From UBA4823 sp034436035 (GTDB lineage: Bacteria; Chloroflexota; Anaerolineae; Anaerolineales; UBA4823), in contig DAOTVW010000027.1 in NCBI GenBank assembly GCA_034436035.1, positions 1 to 38,213 on the forward strand: DNA of 38,213 nt, in the 5' to 3' direction. The notes under the pieces were generated by a model. That model was not told where the DNA came from and did no database searches. It saw only the letters and a program-made list of their open reading frames with translations. The translations under genes and the position numbers were made by a program. Positions 21,803-30,450 of this stretch are shown here, piece after piece. The stretch's first letter is position 1. Each line of letters starts with the position of its first letter.

Positions 21803-22525
21803 ATGACATTCATAGCACCATCGGTTGGTTTGGCTTTTTTAGCTGGTTTAGCTTCTTTTTTATCTCCGTGTGTATTTTCCCTTGTTCCTGCTTATATTGG
21901 ATATTTAGGAGGGCGCTCGGTGGCGAACGCACAATCCAGCGGGCAAGATAAATGGTTGACCTTCTTTCATGGATTGGCGTTTGTATTGGGTTTTAGTGTG
22001 GTATTTATTTTCCTTGGGATCGCTGCGTCAGCTTTAGGCGGCGCGTTGATAAACATTCGGAATATTTTAACCAAAGTAGGTGGTTTCGTAGTCATCATCT
22101 TTGGTATTCACATGACCGGGCTATACCGGATACCATTTTTAGAATATGATCTCCGTCGCCAAAACAGCGAAACTTCGAAGAATGGGTTTGTTGCCTCAGC
22201 ACTCATGGGGGTTTTCTTTTCCGCGGGCTGGTCACCATGTGTGGGACCTGTTTTAGGGGCAATATTGATGTTGGCATTAAATGGAGGTTCTATTTTACAA
22301 GGTGTTACATTGCTTTCTGCTTATTCAGCTGGTTTGGCTATTCCATTTTTATTAGCTGCTTTGGGGATTGGCTGGGTGACAACAATCCTTCGGAAATATA
22401 ATAAAGTCATGCGCTATACCGAAATTTTGATGGGGGTGATTTTAATTATAGTAGGAGCGATGTTAATGTTTGGCTATCTTTCACAGTTATCACGCTTCGG
22501 ATTATTTGTTGACTTTGGGTTATAA
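21803..22525 (+). CDS. ccdA: CcdA/DsbD-type transmembrane thiol-disulfide carrier
   Basis: The 240-residue, six-helix protein moves reducing equivalents from cytoplasmic thioredoxin across the membrane. The two conserved Cys are in FLSPCVFSLVPAYIGYLGG and SAGWSPCVGPVLGAI. GGAAGGATAGG precedes the ATG. It follows the transpeptidase gene and is followed after 1 base by the glutaredoxin-DUF2085 gene. The TlpA and lipoprotein thioredoxins encoded at 11886 and 12529 are likely external partners. Confidence 0.92.
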   Translation: MTFIAPSVGLAFLAGLASFLSPCVFSLVPAYIGYLGGRSVANAQSSGQDKWLTFFHGLAFVLGFSVVFIFLGIAASALGGALINIRNILTKVGGFVVIIFGIHMTGLYRIPFLEYDLRRQNSETSKNGFVASALMGVFFSAGWSPCVGPVLGAILMLALNGGSILQGVTLLSAYSAGLAIPFLLAALGIGWVTTILRKYNKVMRYTEILMGVILIIVGAMLMFGYLSQLSRFGLFVDFGL

Positions 22526-22526
22526 C

Positions 22527-23558
22527 ATGATCACCATTACACTCTATGGGAGAAGGGATTGTCACCTCTGCGATGAGACTAAAGAAATGCTTGCGGAGGT
22601 AAAAGATCGTTTTCCTCATCAGTTAATTGAAATAGATATTGACCAAAATCCAGACTTAAAAAGACAATACGCTAACGATATCCCGGTGATAGAAATTGGT
22701 CCATATACGATGCGAGCACCGATCCAGCGTCCGGAGTTGGAAGTAACCTTAGCGGCAGCGATAGATCGCAAACAACAATTAGAGACACTGCAAGACCCTA
22801 CTTATTTGGAAAATTTACGTCGCGGAGCAGAATGGACATTAGCAGACCGAATTGCTCTTTGGATCTCCAAACATTATCTCCTGATGATAAATTGTGTGGT
22901 TATGTTGTATCTGGGTATCCCATTTCTCGCTCCGGTATTTATGGAAATTAACTTACCAACCCCGGCGATAGCGATCTATCGGGTTTATGGAATAGTTTGC
23001 CATCAATTAGCCTATCGTTCGTTTTTCCTGTTTGGTGAACAACTTGTCTATCCCCGTCAAGCTGCTGGCGTAACTAATCTAAAAAGCTTCCACGAAGTGA
23101 CTGGTTTCAGCGAGGATAATAGTGCCGAAAGTATTTTTGCTGCGCGGGCTTATATTGGTGCACCTCATATCGGATATAAGATTGCATTATGTCAACGGGA
23201 TATTGCCATTTATAGTGGTATATTGCTATTTGGATTAATGTATGCTTTCTTTAAACGCAAAATCCCTCCTTTGCCATGGTACCTTTGGATTATTCTTGGT
23301 TTAATTCCTATCGGGGTGGATGGTGTATCGCAACTGATCAGTCAGCCGCCCTTCAGCCTTATACCATACCGGGAGAGTACACCTATCTTGAGGGTATTGA
23401 CCGGGTCTTTATTTGGGTTTAGCACGGCCTGGTTTGGCTTTCCTTCGGTTGAGGAAAGCATGGCGGAGACCCGCAGAATATTAGGCGCAAAACAATTACG
23501 TATAGCTACTTTGTTGCAACAATTGAAAAGCCATTCCAATGAAGCGTCATTACAGTGA
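22527..23558 (+). CDS. glutaredoxin-like domain fused to a DUF2085 membrane domain
   Basis: I chose the ATG at 22527, one base after the ccdA stop, because the fold begins there (MITITLYGRRDCHLCDET). The 343-residue protein has a glutaredoxin-like N-terminus (1 to about 90, CxxC at Cys12/Cys15, cis-Pro in NDIPVIEIG) and then a DUF2085 region (about 125-320) with VYGIVCHQLAYRSFFLFGEQ and four to five membrane helices. A longer frame back to 22470 lies inside ccdA. The fusion puts a cytoplasmic thiol domain beside a membrane domain of unknown role, next to a membrane thiol carrier. Its last 20 bases overlap the next gene. Confidence 0.82.
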   Translation: MITITLYGRRDCHLCDETKEMLAEVKDRFPHQLIEIDIDQNPDLKRQYANDIPVIEIGPYTMRAPIQRPELEVTLAAAIDRKQQLETLQDPTYLENLRRGAEWTLADRIALWISKHYLLMINCVVMLYLGIPFLAPVFMEINLPTPAIAIYRVYGIVCHQLAYRSFFLFGEQLVYPRQAAGVTNLKSFHEVTGFSEDNSAESIFAARAYIGAPHIGYKIALCQRDIAIYSGILLFGLMYAFFKRKIPPLPWYLWIILGLIPIGVDGVSQLISQPPFSLIPYRESTPILRVLTGSLFGFSTAWFGFPSVEESMAETRRILGAKQLRIATLLQQLKSHSNEASLQ

Positions 23559-24318
23559 TTCACTTGAATATGAAACTTTTGAAGAGTTTGATAAGCTGGG
23601 TATCCCCCATGCTATTTTTACTCGTAAGGGTGGAGTGAGTCCCACCCCTTGGGCTTCGTTGAACCTCGGTGGCACCGTTGGGGATGAGGTGGAGCGGGTG
23701 CGCGAAAATCGCTTGAAGGCTTTCCGCGCGCTTCATTTTTCGATTGAAAATTCGTTTGATGTATGGCAAGTGCACAGCGCGAAAGTAATTTGCGTGGACC
23801 AGCCACGCGATCAAGCCCTTCCTTATATACAAGCGGATGGGATCGTTACTAACCAGCCTGGTATTGTCTTGTTTATGCGTTTTGCTGATTGTGTTCCGAT
23901 ATTATTCGTTGACCCTATCCAAAAAGCGATAGGGCTTGTTCATGCTGGTTGGAAAGGTACCCTGCTCAAAATCGCAGAGGTTGCAATTCACACCATGAGA
24001 ATGAAATTTGGTTCCAAACCAGCAGATATTATCGCAGGAATTGGACCATCCATTGCAGCACATCATTATCCCGTAGGAAAAGATGTGCTGGTGGAAGCGC
24101 AAAAAAGCATACCGCAATTTGTGTCCAAAGTATGCTATCAGGAAGATGATCGTATTTATTTTGACTTATGGCGGGCAAATCAACTCATTCTACAGCAGAA
24201 TGGGGTAAAATCTATACAGTTAGCCAATCAATGCACAGCCTGCCATACGGATGACTGGTTTTCTCATCGGGCAGAAAAGGGAAAAACTGGTCGGTTTGGC
24301 GTTTTGATTAGTTTATAA
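23539..24318 (+). CDS. pgeF: PgeF/YfiH family (multicopper-oxidase-like laccase domain) protein
   Basis: The 259-residue protein has the three metal/active-site motifs of the family: WQVHS, FADCVPI and HAGWKG, plus IGPSIAAHHYPVG and CTACHTDDWFSHR near the end. Relatives were first described as laccases or purine nucleosidases; in E. coli the protein removes wrong residues from peptidoglycan precursors. The start overlaps the preceding gene by 20 bases. Encoded between a DUF2085 fusion and yggS, which is a common neighbour of this family. Confidence 0.9.
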   Translation: MKRHYSDSLEYETFEEFDKLGIPHAIFTRKGGVSPTPWASLNLGGTVGDEVERVRENRLKAFRALHFSIENSFDVWQVHSAKVICVDQPRDQALPYIQADGIVTNQPGIVLFMRFADCVPILFVDPIQKAIGLVHAGWKGTLLKIAEVAIHTMRMKFGSKPADIIAGIGPSIAAHHYPVGKDVLVEAQKSIPQFVSKVCYQEDDRIYFDLWRANQLILQQNGVKSIQLANQCTACHTDDWFSHRAEKGKTGRFGVLISL

Positions 24319-24331
24319 GGGACACGCAACC

Positions 24332-25075
24332 ATGGAGACGCTGGAAAATTCAACCCACATTGCAGAGCAATATCAAAAAGTGCTCGAAAAAATAGCGGAA
24401 ACCGCAGCTCGGGTAGGCAGAAGAGCAAATGAGGTGAAGCTTGTTGTGGTGACAAAAGGTCATCCTATTGAAATGATTAAACAGGTCATCGGAGCAGGAG
24501 CAAAACGATTAGGTGAGAATTATGCGGAAGAGGCGGTAGAAAAAATCAACCAATTGAGAGATTACTCTGGTGTGGAAAAAGTTGAGTGGCATATGATTGG
24601 GCATGTCCAAAGCAGAAAAGCCGAGACAGTAGTTCAATATTTTGATTTCATCCATTCCCTTGACAGTTTAAAACTTGCCGAAAGGTACGAACGCTTTGCT
24701 GACCAATTCAATAAACAACTTCCTGTTTTACTCGAAATGAACGTGAGTGGCGAAGAGTCTAAATTTGGGTTTCCCGCTTGGGATAAAAGTGGCTGGGATA
24801 AATTACTGAAAGATATTGAGGAAATCATAAGCAAGCCTCATCTGACCGTTTGTGGATTGATGACTATGGCTCCATATTTTGAGAATGCTGAAAAAACTCG
24901 TCCTATTTTTAGACGGTTGGTTGAACTTCGATCTTACCTAAAGCAGGTATTTCCTGAAATTGCTTGGAATGAATTATCCATGGGAATGAGTTCTGATTTT
25001 GAAGTCGCCATTGAGGAAGGTGCAACTATCGTCCGTATCGGGCAGGCTATTTTAGGTCCAAGAAAAACAACATAA
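24332..25075 (+). CDS. yggS: YggS/PROSC pyridoxal-phosphate homeostasis protein
   Basis: This is a 247-residue single-domain PLP-binding barrel. The PLP Lys is Lys42 in LVVVTKGHP; other markers are LGENYAEEAVEKI, WHMIGHVQSRKA, MNVSGEESKFGF, CGLMTMAPYFENA and LSMGMSSDFEVAIEEGAT. The His-Val in IGHVQSRK replaces the usual His-Leu-Gln. It is followed by yggT 10 bases later, the classical pair. Confidence 0.94.
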   Translation: METLENSTHIAEQYQKVLEKIAETAARVGRRANEVKLVVVTKGHPIEMIKQVIGAGAKRLGENYAEEAVEKINQLRDYSGVEKVEWHMIGHVQSRKAETVVQYFDFIHSLDSLKLAERYERFADQFNKQLPVLLEMNVSGEESKFGFPAWDKSGWDKLLKDIEEIISKPHLTVCGLMTMAPYFENAEKTRPIFRRLVELRSYLKQVFPEIAWNELSMGMSSDFEVAIEEGATIVRIGQAILGPRKTT

Positions 25076-25085
25076 GGATGGAAAA

Positions 25086-25346
25086 ATGATTTTCATTGCG
25101 AATTTAATTCACTTACTCCTTCAGATTTATACTTTTTTAGTCATTATCAAAGTATTATTATCCTATTTTATGTCCCCTTTTCATCCAATTCGGCAAGCGA
25201 TTGACCGATTGGTTGATCCATTGCTAGATCCAATTCGCCGCAATATCCCTCCATTAGGAATGTTTGATTTTAGCCCATTAGTATTAATCATTGCAATTCA
25301 AATCGTTGACTCCTTATTAATGCGGATATTTTATTCTTTATACTAA
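25086..25346 (+). CDS. yggT: YggT family membrane protein
   Basis: This 86-residue protein has two hydrophobic helices (about 3-28 and 60-82) joined by the family loop HPIRQAIDRLVDPLLDPIRR then NIPPLGMFDFSPL. GGATGGAAAA precedes the ATG. Its stop codon TAA shares one base with the start of the DUF167 gene. YggT proteins occur beside yggS and division genes in many phyla. Confidence 0.9.
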   Translation: MIFIANLIHLLLQIYTFLVIIKVLLSYFMSPFHPIRQAIDRLVDPLLDPIRRNIPPLGMFDFSPLVLIIAIQIVDSLLMRIFYSLY

Positions 25347-25654
25347 TGATGAAAAAGACAATCCAATTACAGCCAGCCGGGAAAGGAACTGCATTAGCAA
25401 TTCAGGTGGTAACCCGTGCCAACCGCACCGAGCTGGCTGAGGTATTGGAAGATGGTACCTTGAGGATTAGGTTGAATGCACCTCCTGTGGACGGAAAAGC
25501 TAATCGCGCCTTGATAGATTTCTTGGCTGGTATCTTTCAAGTACGTGAAAGTGATATTGAGATTGTGGCTGGTGAACATTCTCGGAAAAAAATTGTAACA
25601 ATAACCGGGATCGAACCAGAATTAGTGGAAAAGATCATTGCCAAAGCAATCTGA
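25346..25654 (+). CDS. DUF167/YggU family protein
   Basis: The 102-residue cytoplasmic protein has the family core LRIRLNAPPVDGKANRALID and EIVAGEHSRKKIV. A second ATG at 25349 is an equally good start. It completes the yggS-yggT-yggU string and converges with the ATPase gene on the other strand, with a gap of only 4 bases. Confidence 0.9.
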   Translation: MMKKTIQLQPAGKGTALAIQVVTRANRTELAEVLEDGTLRIRLNAPPVDGKANRALIDFLAGIFQVRESDIEIVAGEHSRKKIVTITGIEPELVEKIIAKAI

Positions 25655-25658
25655 ATGA

Positions 25659-28037
25659 TCAACCAATCTTTTTGTTCACTAAATAATTTGAGATCGAAAT
25701 AAACCAAATAGTTAAGTATAGAGATTCCCGCACGCCGGAAGATGGGTTGTCCCTTAAGGCAAGGAGTTGTGAAATCGCATCGAAAAAAGGCCGAAAACGG
25801 ATTGCTTCAATCGCAGCAATTTTTTGTTCCACATTCCCTTCTTTCAATATCAGCTGTAATAATTCCTCTGCGTTACTCTTGTCTGAAATTGCCAGGTCAT
25901 GCTCATTGACAAATCGAGTGAACCAGCTGCATTCCAGTATGGGTTTTAGTGAATTTGGTACCCATACATTCGGCGCATTAAGATACTCCAATGCGTTGCT
26001 GGCACTATCTTTTACCATCCATTGAGTATCCTCTATAGCTAATTTTTCCAATAATTCTTTCCGCCAGGGTTGATTTATATGAACAAGACCATATACACAA
26101 GCTTTCCGAATTGATGGATTTTCATTGTGGACTGCTTCACGTAAAATTGCCTGTCCCTGTTGAGGGTGGATCGCTAATGCTTGGGCAGCTGCTATTTTCA
26201 ACCTTTCGTGTCCATTTACTAAACTGTTGGTTAAGACATCTATCGATTTGGAGCTGCCATTGGCTGCCAAAGCTCTAGAAGCTGCGCTGTACACATTATC
26301 GTTAGGAACAACCAGCAATGGGATCAAGGGCTCAATCGGCGCAGGGGGGTGAAGTAAGCCAAAACCTAAAGCACCTAATTGAAGCGTAGTTGGGTCTTTA
26401 AATCTTAATAAGTATTCAATAATGGATTTTATTTCGTCAAAGGGCGAGCTAGCAAGGTTGATCATCAATTTTGAACGCATGTTAAGAGGTAAGCTAGGAT
26501 TGCTGATTACTTTGACACATTCTCGTAAGATCGATTGTGTTGCTTCCGAGTTGGATGGCATATATTTTAACGCGCCAGATTGGACAAGCAGGTCTGTGCG
26601 TAAGTTGAATTCATCAATAGTAGGTAATTTGATTGAAGTCTCATTCTTGGATATTACAAAGGTAGCTGTTTGCAATCCCATTGCCCAATGGTAATCAAGT
26701 AATGAAATAAATTCCTTCTCCGAAGGTTGGACAACCTGTGCAGCGAGATAGCACCTTAAAAAGGGATGGATGGGAGACAAAGAAAAAGCAGGTTGTGAAG
26801 GTGGTTTGCCCTTTTTAGATGTCTGTGAGGGCTCAATCGTTTCATTCGCTACCCCATTTACAAATGCATTGGAAGTAGTAAACAATTGCTTCAGTGTTAT
26901 TGTGGCGAGCTCATTATTCGATTTGTTGGTATCATTGAGTAAATCAATTCCATTTATTAATATGGAAGATGGTGATGCATTTATGAAGTTTCCGTTATAC
27001 ATTAACCAACTTGCCAGAACCCATTCGAGCGGATTTAGCAAATGAAATTCTTGTATAAGCCAGGCGTTGGTGAGAATAGTTTGATCCAAAACTTGCTTGA
27101 TCGTTGAGCGCGATAGTTTTAACCAGGCTTCCCTCCACTTCTCTAAAAAGTTTTGTGCGTCTGTTTTATTCCAACTTTTAATCCAGATTGGAACAAATCC
27201 AAAACGCTGCAAATCACCAAGGTAATTCACAGAACTACTAACGATCATTTGCAGATGGGGATATTGGTCATGGAGTTTCCCGATGAATTGAATAATGCTG
27301 TCGGCGTGTTTAGGGTATAGCTCATCCAATCCATCAAACAAGAATATTAACCGATCCTCTTTCAAGAGCTTATGCACTAACTTCGCTAAACGCCGCTGCA
27401 GCGATTTTGAAAAGAGGTGGGCAGATGCTTGAATGACAAGGTCTAAGATATCCTTTTCTGGATTCTGATGGATTTGCAGATAGGAGCAATGAATATAGAG
27501 TGGTAATTGGGAAACGTTATTTGGATTTAGAATTTCCCCCCGGCATAACTTTAATATTAAATCTAATAAAGCAGTTGTTTTACCACTACCCAATTTACCC
27601 ATTAAAATGAGATTAACCGGTTTGCCAAGTGCTTCACTGAGGTGAAAATCAGGGAATTGGTATGTGCTGGCGAACTCAGGATAATCCGGTAAAGAAGGGA
27701 TGAATGCATCCCATGTTTCATCAAATTGAATGGTTTGATATCGGTCAACATCGGTGGGTAATGCCAGCATTCGTGGTTCGATTAGAAGGTCATCTAAAGG
27801 GAAAAGGTTTGCGGCAATATGATTTCTTTGGCAAAATTGGATTAAATCTTTCCGCATTTGCAATTCAAGGTTAGGGGATAGTAAATTGCCAAATCGTTCA
27901 ACGATATTCCGTATCGCATTCCGAATAATATATTTAGAAATAGTAATTCGATAAATAAAGAAAAAAAGGAGCAGACCGCTGATAAGCCCAAGAAAAAAGG
28001 AAGCCCAGTCAAGATGCCATCCAGGCTTGAATATCAA
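25659..28037 (-). CDS. membrane-anchored NACHT-like ATPase with HEAT-like repeats
   Basis: This is a 792-residue protein. One N-terminal membrane helix (about 12-33, ASFFLGLISGLLLFFFIY) precedes a STAND-type NTPase with Walker A GKLGSGKTT (Lys153), a Walker B with the NACHT-style acidic cluster in LIFLFDGLDEL (about 230-240), and a sensor-like QMIVSSSVNYLGD. The C-terminal 270 residues (from about 520) are helical with HEAT-like units, for example PNDNVYSAASRALAANGSSK and NENPSIRKACVYGLVHINQ. Such proteins act in signalling or phage sensing. The effector here would be the membrane anchor alone, or a partner. It follows the zinc-ribbon gene by 2 bases. Confidence 0.82.
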   Translation of the reverse strand: MIFKPGWHLDWASFFLGLISGLLLFFFIYRITISKYIIRNAIRNIVERFGNLLSPNLELQMRKDLIQFCQRNHIAANLFPLDDLLIEPRMLALPTDVDRYQTIQFDETWDAFIPSLPDYPEFASTYQFPDFHLSEALGKPVNLILMGKLGSGKTTALLDLILKLCRGEILNPNNVSQLPLYIHCSYLQIHQNPEKDILDLVIQASAHLFSKSLQRRLAKLVHKLLKEDRLIFLFDGLDELYPKHADSIIQFIGKLHDQYPHLQMIVSSSVNYLGDLQRFGFVPIWIKSWNKTDAQNFLEKWREAWLKLSRSTIKQVLDQTILTNAWLIQEFHLLNPLEWVLASWLMYNGNFINASPSSILINGIDLLNDTNKSNNELATITLKQLFTTSNAFVNGVANETIEPSQTSKKGKPPSQPAFSLSPIHPFLRCYLAAQVVQPSEKEFISLLDYHWAMGLQTATFVISKNETSIKLPTIDEFNLRTDLLVQSGALKYMPSNSEATQSILRECVKVISNPSLPLNMRSKLMINLASSPFDEIKSIIEYLLRFKDPTTLQLGALGFGLLHPPAPIEPLIPLLVVPNDNVYSAASRALAANGSSKSIDVLTNSLVNGHERLKIAAAQALAIHPQQGQAILREAVHNENPSIRKACVYGLVHINQPWRKELLEKLAIEDTQWMVKDSASNALEYLNAPNVWVPNSLKPILECSWFTRFVNEHDLAISDKSNAEELLQLILKEGNVEQKIAAIEAIRFRPFFDAISQLLALRDNPSSGVRESLYLTIWFISISNYLVNKKIG

Positions 28038-28039
28038 AG

Positions 28040-28741
28040 CTAGCCTCCATATAAAATTCGGCCACAGGAGGGACAGAGGACAATTTTATCTGGCAAGCGT
28101 GAATCTTGGATTAATCCACCGGTGAGGGTTGTACCACAAGCTGCACATGATTTATCGATGATTCGGGTGACAGCAATACCCTTTTTAAGCTGCCGGATCT
28201 GTTGATAACGATCAAAATAGTCTTTTGGAATGCCTTGTATCAGGATTTGTTTTTCGTTTTCCAATTGCGCGATTTCTTTTCGCAGTTGTTCGATTTCCCG
28301 AATACAATCGGCATTTTTCACTTCATAAGTTTGAATGACTTGCTTGAGTTGGATTTGGGCTTGCTCTGTAATTTTCGTTTGTTCTTCAACTGCAATCAAT
28401 GCTTCTAATTCGCGTTCTTCGAGGACTCTTAAATATTTCTTTAGTGAAGCTACTTCGTTTTCAAGGTCTTTGAGTTCCTTAGGGTTTTTCACTTTCCCGC
28501 CATATAAAGTTGATTCGCTCTGCTCGATTTTTATGTTTTGTTGTTTAACCTCATGTTCAATCTTTGAAAGAGATTGATTTAATGACCTTAATTGTTCTTG
28601 TTGTTGATCGTAGTTTTTTTGACTCTCTCGAACTTCGTCATCGTTTTGTAATAGCTGTTCAAATTCGGATAATTTGGTTAATGCAGTATCTAATTGCGAA
28701 TCAAGCTGTTGCAAGCGGTAGAGGTTAAAAATTTGACTCAT
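28040..28741 (-). CDS. coiled-coil protein with C-terminal C4 zinc ribbon
   Basis: The 233-residue protein consists of a long coiled coil (about 5-180, rich in Glu, Gln, Leu) ending in a zinc ribbon with CAACGTTLTGG and VLCPSCGRILYGG. This is the zf-RING_7/C4-type family whose members are poorly characterised. It is translationally close to the NACHT-like gene (2-base gap), with no terminator between them, so the products may work together. It is divergent from the membrane protein genes. Confidence 0.88.
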   Translation of the reverse strand: MSQIFNLYRLQQLDSQLDTALTKLSEFEQLLQNDDEVRESQKNYDQQQEQLRSLNQSLSKIEHEVKQQNIKIEQSESTLYGGKVKNPKELKDLENEVASLKKYLRVLEERELEALIAVEEQTKITEQAQIQLKQVIQTYEVKNADCIREIEQLRKEIAQLENEKQILIQGIPKDYFDRYQQIRQLKKGIAVTRIIDKSCAACGTTLTGGLIQDSRLPDKIVLCPSCGRILYGG

Positions 28742-28860
28742 AAGATAAATTATAGAAGGTGAATCCTATAATTACAAGGGCGGAATTAACAAAAATGTAA
28801 TGAATGTGTTGGTTCGTTTTAGGATAATTCAAGAGAATGCCGTGTACAATATGAAATGGA

Positions 28861-30438
28861 ATGAAACAATTCATTACCCATTCATCTATATGGATTCTCT
28901 TGCTGATTATCATTTTAGCAACTCAACTCCCTATAGTTTATGCTTTTTATCAGCAAGGAAGTGACTACCGTTTCAGTGGTTTCTTGTTAAACCCAATTGA
29001 TGGGAATTCCTATTTAGCCAAGATGTCACAAGGGTGGGATAAAAATTGGTTATTTCAATTACCCTTTACTGCAAAACCGAATCGACCAGCTTTATTGTTT
29101 TTGTATTATTTATTCTTAGGTAACTTAAGCAGGTGGTTAAATCTGGAATTAATTCAAACTTTTCACCTGGCGCGTTTGTTGAATACCATTTTCATGGTAT
29201 TCATGCTTATCCGTTTTTTCAATAAGTTGTTTAATGAAACATCCTTATCAACTAAATTGAGCGCCTGGGCTTTGTTTGGAGCTGGAATGGGTTGGTTGGG
29301 GATTTTATTTCGCCAATTTCCAACCGATTTTTGGCTAGCAGAAGCGTATCCTTTCTTATCTGCGTTCGCTAATCCACACTTTCCATTGTCAATAGCATTA
29401 ATCCTCTGGATGTTTGATGAACCAGTAATCAAGGGTAAAAAGAAAGTCATCCAATTTGTGACGGACTTCATGGTCGGTTTAATTTTGGGAAATATTTCTC
29501 CTTTCTCCGTGATGCTTGTTGTGGTTGTTTATGGTGGATTAATCATCATCCATATTTATCATCGACAAAAGATTCAATGGTTACAATCTTGTAAAAGGAT
29601 CGCAGCATTTATCCTAGGTAGCATCCCATTTTTGGTATACCAAATTTTGATTACGAAAATTGATCCTATCCTTCATCATTGGAATGAACAAAATATCACC
29701 CCCACTCCACATCCACTTTTATTCATCATTGGGTTTATCCCAGTATTTCTTTGGGCATTGGTTGGAATCGGTTTTGCCATTAAGAATAAAGAGGATAAAT
29801 TTTGGATACCCGGGCTGTGGATATTGGTTGAATTGATATTGATTTATTTGCCAACTTCTTTACAACGACGTTTTAGTGTGGGGTTATATATACCGCTTGT
29901 TGTTTTTGCAGGAGTAGCCTATCGTGATTTATCCTCTGTATGGATAAGCAAGCAGAAACTCCTCCGGCTGTTATTCAATCTCTCGATCGGATTTTCGGTA
30001 ATCACGAATATTGTAATGTTGGTTACTTTCACGAAAGCGATAGAGCGCCATGATGAGAGCATTTATTTATCAAAGGCCGAATATGAAACGTATGAGTGGA
30101 TTAATGCAAATTTACCTGAAGATAAATTGATCCTGGCCGGGAATCAAAGCGGGTTATTTATTCCGGTATACACCCATTTAAGAGTATTGTACGGACACCC
30201 TTATGAAAGCGCCGATGCACAATATTATCAAAACTTGATTAATTCATTTTATTCCGGAAAGATGAAACTCCCCGAGCAGATGAAATTCATAGAAGATCAT
30301 TCTATCACTTACATTTTTTGGGGTTATCGGGAGAAAGAGATTTATAACTCTCCCCCTGAGATCCTTGAAAGCAGCGTTGTAAAATTAATTTATCAAAATT
30401 CAGCCATTTCCATCTATCAATTTGAACCGAGTGATTGA
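28861..30438 (+). CDS. polytopic GT-C-like membrane protein (paralogue 1)
   Basis: This 525-residue protein has about ten membrane helices and a soluble C-terminal tail. The N-terminal loop reads FSGFLLNPIDGNSYLAKMSQ and then NWLFQLPFT, with an acidic residue positioned as in GT-C glycosyltransferases. The C-terminal tail contains YGHPYESADAQYY and SITYIFWGYREKE. The next gene has the same two elements, so they are paralogues. The ribosome binding site is weak; TACAAT at 28845-28850 would give a very short or absent leader. A role in envelope polymer or glycolipid synthesis is inferred from fold type and neighbours. Confidence 0.72.
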   Translation: MKQFITHSSIWILLLIIILATQLPIVYAFYQQGSDYRFSGFLLNPIDGNSYLAKMSQGWDKNWLFQLPFTAKPNRPALLFLYYLFLGNLSRWLNLELIQTFHLARLLNTIFMVFMLIRFFNKLFNETSLSTKLSAWALFGAGMGWLGILFRQFPTDFWLAEAYPFLSAFANPHFPLSIALILWMFDEPVIKGKKKVIQFVTDFMVGLILGNISPFSVMLVVVVYGGLIIIHIYHRQKIQWLQSCKRIAAFILGSIPFLVYQILITKIDPILHHWNEQNITPTPHPLLFIIGFIPVFLWALVGIGFAIKNKEDKFWIPGLWILVELILIYLPTSLQRRFSVGLYIPLVVFAGVAYRDLSSVWISKQKLLRLLFNLSIGFSVITNIVMLVTFTKAIERHDESIYLSKAEYETYEWINANLPEDKLILAGNQSGLFIPVYTHLRVLYGHPYESADAQYYQNLINSFYSGKMKLPEQMKFIEDHSITYIFWGYREKEIYNSPPEILESSVVKLIYQNSAISIYQFEPSD

Positions 30439-30450
30439 GATTTCACCTTT

